NCBI GenBank assembly: GCA_035487355.1
Contig: DATHMF010000098.1
Coordinates: 1-53,580, forward strand
Direction of reading: 5' to 3'
DNA from: Terriglobales bacterium
GTDB lineage: Bacteria; Acidobacteriota; Terriglobia; Terriglobales; Acidobacteriaceae
DNA length: 53,580 nucleotides
In this document: in pieces, positions 50,425 through 53,580 of the stretch
Layout of the letters: every line of letters begins with the position of its first letter
Position numbering within the stretch: position 1 is the stretch's first letter
Program-made: the position numbers and the translations under genes
Notes under the pieces: generated by a model
The model's input: the letters and a program-made list of their open reading frames with translations, nothing else
Told to the model about the DNA's origin: nothing
Databases searched by the model: none

Positions 50425-51362
50425 GGCCCAAAGATGTGAAGCTGGCCCAGCAACTTGAAGCTGGCTTGAGTTCGTTCGATTCGCAATCCCGTGCTCTTCC
50501 GGGAATCAAAAGTCGCGCGAATCGTACAGCTTTCGTTGAACAGCTGGTGGAGAGTATTCGACGGATCAAGTACATTTCCGTGATAAGGAGTCGAAAACTC
50601 AGCAGCTCTCGTGCAGATCCCTCGAGTGACATTTTTGATCCCATTATGGCCGCAGTGCTCCGCATGCGCGAAGGACAGATCGATGAGGCATTCTGGTTTG
50701 TGTTCTTATTTGTGCATTTCGGTAAGCATCAACGAGACGGTTGGCGGCTAGTCCGGGATGTCTATGGTCGTTTGGGCAGGGGAGCTCCTTGGGATTGGAC
50801 GAGAACCAGCGCTCATCCCGAGCGCTTTCGAAAATGGCTGGCAAACTACCAAGCGCACTTAAAGCGGGCAGGTATCACTTGCCATTTTGGTAATCATAGG
50901 AAGTACCAGAGTCTTGACGCGAACAAGTCTGCCGGAACGGGTGCGGCCTTTGAAAGTTATGTAGAGTGGGTCGATCCTCCTCGCACTCACCAGATGCTCT
51001 TTCAAGAGGTATACAAAAAATGCGATGGTGACCCAAAGGCGACATTTGATTACCTCTACCGGTCTATGAATGACGTGGTGTCTTTCGGTCGAATGGCGAA
51101 GTTTGATTACCTAACGATGGTAGGTAAGTTAGGCCTTGCTCCAATTGAGCCTGGTTCCACCTATATGCAAGGCGCAACTGGCCCGGTTTCCGGTGCACGG
51201 CTATTGTTCGGTGGGAATAAAAACGCGCCTCTCAAACACGAGGTGCTTGAGACATGGCTAGGGCAGCTCGGGGCCCGCTTGAATGTTGGCATGCAAGTGC
51301 TGGAAGATGCTCTATGCAACTGGCAAAAAAGTCCCTCGCTGTTCAAACCATTCCGTGGCTGA
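50421..51362 (+). CDS. alpha-glutamyl/putrescinyl thymine pyrophosphorylase clade 3-like protein
   Basis: 313 residues from GTG 50421 (overlapping the previous stop, GTGA); TTG 50388 would add 11. The sequence carries the blocks I associate with this family: FWFVFLFVHFGKHQRDGW, RDVYGRLG, HFGNHRKYQSLD, FGRMAKFDYLTMVGKLGL, EPGSTYMQGATGP and the C-terminal DALCNWQKSPSLFKPFRG. Phage members were proposed to install amines on 5-hydroxymethyluracil in DNA via a pyrophosphate intermediate; the role of bacterial clade 3 is, as far as I know, not established. The coupling with a glycosylase-like gene and a pyrimidine C5 enzyme supports a base-modification role. Family assignment is from memory. Confidence 0.65.
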   Translation: MRPKDVKLAQQLEAGLSSFDSQSRALPGIKSRANRTAFVEQLVESIRRIKYISVIRSRKLSSSRADPSSDIFDPIMAAVLRMREGQIDEAFWFVFLFVHFGKHQRDGWRLVRDVYGRLGRGAPWDWTRTSAHPERFRKWLANYQAHLKRAGITCHFGNHRKYQSLDANKSAGTGAAFESYVEWVDPPRTHQMLFQEVYKKCDGDPKATFDYLYRSMNDVVSFGRMAKFDYLTMVGKLGLAPIEPGSTYMQGATGPVSGARLLFGGNKNAPLKHEVLETWLGQLGARLNVGMQVLEDALCNWQKSPSLFKPFRG

Positions 51363-51378
51363 ACAAATAACCGAATCA

Positions 51379-52458
51379 CTACTCCCAGCTGAACCGCACC
51401 TTAAGATGATCAAGCTGATTTCGTCTCGCTCGTCCAAGGTGCTGGAGTTGCCCCAGAATGATGCCGGGAGATACTCCTATCATTCTCGCAAAGTTCCGTA
51501 TGTCATGTCGGTCGACAGGAAGGTGCTCAAGCTTGTCTTGGAATTCGGAAGGTACAAGGACGTGAGCGGCGAACTCATTGGCTTCATCCTCTTCGACGGA
51601 GGACACCTTTTCGCCTTCTAAGAACAACGCTTTTTTGCTGTGTAGCAGTAGATGGGCAGCTTCATGAAAGAATGTGAACCAAAAGTGATCATCTGAAAGA
51701 TACCGAAAACTTAGAAGCAAGAGTGCCTTCTTTTCTGACAGAAAGCGTGTAGCACCACTCGCACGACAGCCCTCAGGGGCCCGGACAATAACAACGGCAA
51801 CCCCGTGCTCGGCACAACATCGAGTGAGTTCAGGAATGAATAATCTTGGGTCACGTTTTCGGGTCAGCGGCCGAATTTCTGATAACGCCCTCTGGAAGCC
51901 CGCAGTGTGCCAGGGCTTGCAATCGATCGCGGCACTCTCAATTTCACCCTGACGCATCCAAGCAGCCAAAGCACCCGGCTGTGAATGGAAAGTGGGGGAT
52001 GTTCGGAATGCGGCCATTTCAAGTAAGTTGTGATACGTGGCACGCCAAGCTTGTACATCTGCTACGCCGAAGAAACGCAGACATGCTGTTACAGGATCGC
52101 TTACCGAAAGATCTGGGGCGAGCCATCCATATCGACGCATGTCTTTCAGCGGAAGCTCGCTAAGCCAACTTTCCTGTCCTGTGAACTTCACTTTGTTCTG
52201 TGCGTGTGCAACAGTTCCGCTATATTGAGCTTCGCGAGCTATCCAAAAGTCAGCTGTCGCCCCGAGAACAAGCTCCAGCCTGCACGCCGTCTCGAACGAG
52301 ATAGTCGTGCGCCCTTTAAGCAATTCGCTCACTTGTTTGGCCGAATACCCCATTCTCTGTGCAAATTCGGTTGAGGAACAAGATCGCTCCTCAAGAATGT
52401 CGGCCATGGTTTCGCCAGGGCACGAAACCCAGTCGGGCTTAAAAGGATTCTCAGCCAT
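51379..52458 (-). CDS. higA: HigA-type antitoxin with HTH and ImmA/IrrE-like peptidase domain
   Basis: 359 residues, far longer than a minimal HigA. The N-terminal helix-turn-helix (FAQRMGYSAKQVSELLKGRTTISFETACRLELVLG) binds DNA. The C-terminal domain has the zinc peptidase motif HEAAH (265-269) with downstream EEDEANEFAAHVLVPS, as in ImmA/IrrE proteins. It overlaps the toxin gene by 8 nt (ATGGCTGA); ATG 52458 is preferred to the upstream TTG. It should repress the operon and neutralise the toxin; the peptidase may add regulation by self or partner cleavage. Converges on the base-modification cassette, 16 bp away. Confidence 0.92.
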   Translation of the reverse strand: MAENPFKPDWVSCPGETMADILEERSCSSTEFAQRMGYSAKQVSELLKGRTTISFETACRLELVLGATADFWIAREAQYSGTVAHAQNKVKFTGQESWLSELPLKDMRRYGWLAPDLSVSDPVTACLRFFGVADVQAWRATYHNLLEMAAFRTSPTFHSQPGALAAWMRQGEIESAAIDCKPWHTAGFQRALSEIRPLTRKRDPRLFIPELTRCCAEHGVAVVIVRAPEGCRASGATRFLSEKKALLLLSFRYLSDDHFWFTFFHEAAHLLLHSKKALFLEGEKVSSVEEDEANEFAAHVLVPSEFQDKLEHLPVDRHDIRNFARMIGVSPGIILGQLQHLGRARRNQLDHLKVRFSWE

Positions 52459-52780
52459 GAGAGTTTCCAATGGACAATATCTTCACGCGACTCACTTTTG
52501 ACCAATCCACGTAGCCGTCCTCCGTGCGTGGAATACTATTGTGATTTACACGAAATACGAGACGAACACCGTCACACAGGTCAACCGCGATCTTGTGACC
52601 GCGATTTCCTCCTAATTTTTGAGGCCGCCCGGCCACAAGATCTTTAGCGGAGCTAGCAGCGTGAATATCCGCGAGTCGTCGTTTCAGTTTTTCAGCTACT
52701 TTTGCTCCCAAGGATCGTTTCGCCGTGTCCTCGCTCTCACAGAGTTGGCGGAGCGACTTTGTGGCGAATGCGATTTCCAA
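52451..52780 (-). CDS. higB: HigB/RelE-type toxin
   Basis: 109 residues, RelE fold by pattern: MEIAFATKSLRQLCES at the start, LAGRPQKLGG-like loop, KIAVDLCDGVRLVFRVN strands and VSRVKILSIGNSHG at the end. Such toxins cleave mRNA on the ribosome. The start is TTG 52780, about 15 nt after the predicted transcript start. Toxin-first order with an overlapping antitoxin is the usual higBA arrangement. Confidence 0.88.
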   Translation of the reverse strand: MEIAFATKSLRQLCESEDTAKRSLGAKVAEKLKRRLADIHAASSAKDLVAGRPQKLGGNRGHKIAVDLCDGVRLVFRVNHNSIPRTEDGYVDWSKVSRVKILSIGNSHG

Positions 52781-52801
52781 GGCTTACGACCAGATGGTGC
52801 G

Positions 52802-52830
52802 AATGTATCGCTATATATTGTGCATGTCAA
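52802..52830 (-). promoter_or_regulatory. sigma-70-type promoter of higBA
   Basis: TTGACA (52825-52830), 17-bp spacer, TACATT (52802-52807) on the minus strand, close to the toxin start. ACCATCTGGT between -10 and start is a small dyad that may be the operator. Confidence 0.7.
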
Positions 52831-52990
52831 GAACTGAGTACCAATAGAATGTGTTCACAATTGTAACAGTTTGCAGGAGCGGGGAAATGAACCCATCACT
52901 AGTCCTCAGGAAAACGATTTAACGTTTTTCAAAAATCCGCGTGAATCCGTGAAATCCGCGGTAGGCTTTTGTTTTAATTGCCGAGCGCTC

Positions 52991-53580
52991 TCAGTTGCGC
53001 TTTGTGATAGTTCTGGCCAGGATGCTGACTTCGCCCCAGGGAGAGACCTTGGCGATCTGCTCGTTCCTGGCGTCATAGACGTAAAGGTTTCCCTCGGCAT
53101 CGGTGGCGAGGGATTCGAAGGTGGGGTTGTGGTTGTTCTTGATGAGGTTGCCGCGATATCCCACGCCGTTATAGTCAACCCAGGTGTTGATGAAGCCCTG
53201 GGGGATCACCTTGCGCACCCGGTCGGTTATGGTATCGGCGATGTAGACGCCGCCGGCCGAATCCACAGCTACAGCCGTGGCGGAGCCTATGGAAGCCAGC
53301 AAGGCGGGGATTCCTTCGGCCCAGGAGCCATTCTCAGCTCCGGCAATGGTGGTGATGGTGCCGTCGGGCAGCACCTGGCGAATGCGCTGGTTGCCGCTGT
53401 CGGCGATATACAGGTTACCGCCCGAATCCACGGCGACGCCGAGCGGCCCATTCAAAGCGGCTGCAGTGGCCGGGCCGCCATCGCCGGAAAAGCCATAGGT
53501 GCCGGTGCCGGCTACGGTTGTGACCTGGCCGTTCGATATCCTTTCCACGCGAGCGCCTGCATCGTCGGCAATATAGATGT
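52991..53580 (-). CDS. NHL-repeat protein (N-terminal part outside window)
   Basis: The last 196 or so residues of a protein that continues past the right edge. Three NHL beta-propeller repeats are visible: LNGPLGVAVDSGGNLYIADSGNQRIRQV, IGSATAVAVDSAGGVYIADTITDRVRKV and FESLATDAEGNLYVYDARNEQIAKV. Such secreted propellers are common in acidobacteria. It ends TGA at 52991. Function cannot be given from the fragment. Confidence 0.85.
   Translation of the reverse strand, partial: IYIADDAGARVERISNGQVTTVAGTGTYGFSGDGGPATAAALNGPLGVAVDSGGNLYIADSGNQRIRQVLPDGTITTIAGAENGSWAEGIPALLASIGSATAVAVDSAGGVYIADTITDRVRKVIPQGFINTWVDYNGVGYRGNLIKNNHNPTFESLATDAEGNLYVYDARNEQIAKVSPWGEVSILARTITKRN

Overview
The window looks like chromosomal DNA of an acidobacterium (Acidobacteriota, Koribacter/Terriglobus-like). 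This is inferred from GC-rich single-copy genes with short intergenic repeats, the yceD-rpmF-plsX-fabD cluster, secreted TPR/HEAT/NHL/TonB-C proteins and di-haem COG3488 cytochromes. It was not tested by any search. No rRNA, tRNA, CRISPR array or complete IS element was seen.

Layout. 1-5.9 kb: a HEAT-repeat protein cut by the left edge, an MltD-like lytic transglycosylase, a lysine-rich histone-like protein, an orphan GvpL/F protein and a Cys-rich protein between two 57-bp direct repeats. 6-13.8 kb: a large secreted Ig/FN3/heparinase-like protein, a TPR lipoprotein, a CGNR regulator divergent from an alpha/beta hydrolase, and a small orphan gene. 14.6-19.9 kb: a sensor kinase divergent from an NtrC-type regulator that has a sigma-54-like promoter of its own, then a DksA/TraR-type protein. 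20-28 kb: an AsmA protein, a YfgM-like protein, a patch of orphan genes and an aldo/keto reductase. 28.8-36.7 kb: two paralogous di-haem cytochrome genes, each behind a very long conserved 5' leader, with three accessory envelope genes. 36.8-42.8 kb: a zinc-ribbon protein, a TRIC-type channel and a TetR-HlyD-ABC-permease efflux operon. 42.9-46.9 kb: yceD-rpmF-plsX-fabD on the minus strand, a small membrane protein and a DUF3455 protein. 47.6-52.8 kb: an accessory island. 53-53.6 kb: an NHL-repeat protein cut by the right edge.

The most notable locus is 48528-51362. A noncanonical thymidylate-synthase-family enzyme carries Asp where thymidylate synthases have the dUMP-selecting Asn, as dCMP hydroxymethylases do. 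It is followed on the same strand by a uracil-DNA-glycosylase-superfamily-like protein and a protein resembling the alpha-glutamyl/putrescinyl thymine pyrophosphorylase clade 3 family. A HigB/HigA-type toxin-antitoxin pair converges on it 16 bp away. I read this as a candidate nucleotide or base-modification (possibly defence) cassette.

Two further signals stand out. The two di-haem genes share homologous 5' regions of about 500 and 680 nt, starting from matching TTGACA promoters and containing a long-range stem with compensatory changes. The intergenic DNA also carries a composite dispersed repeat (four copies) and many tracts with 7-nt periodicity, some of which run into gene ends.
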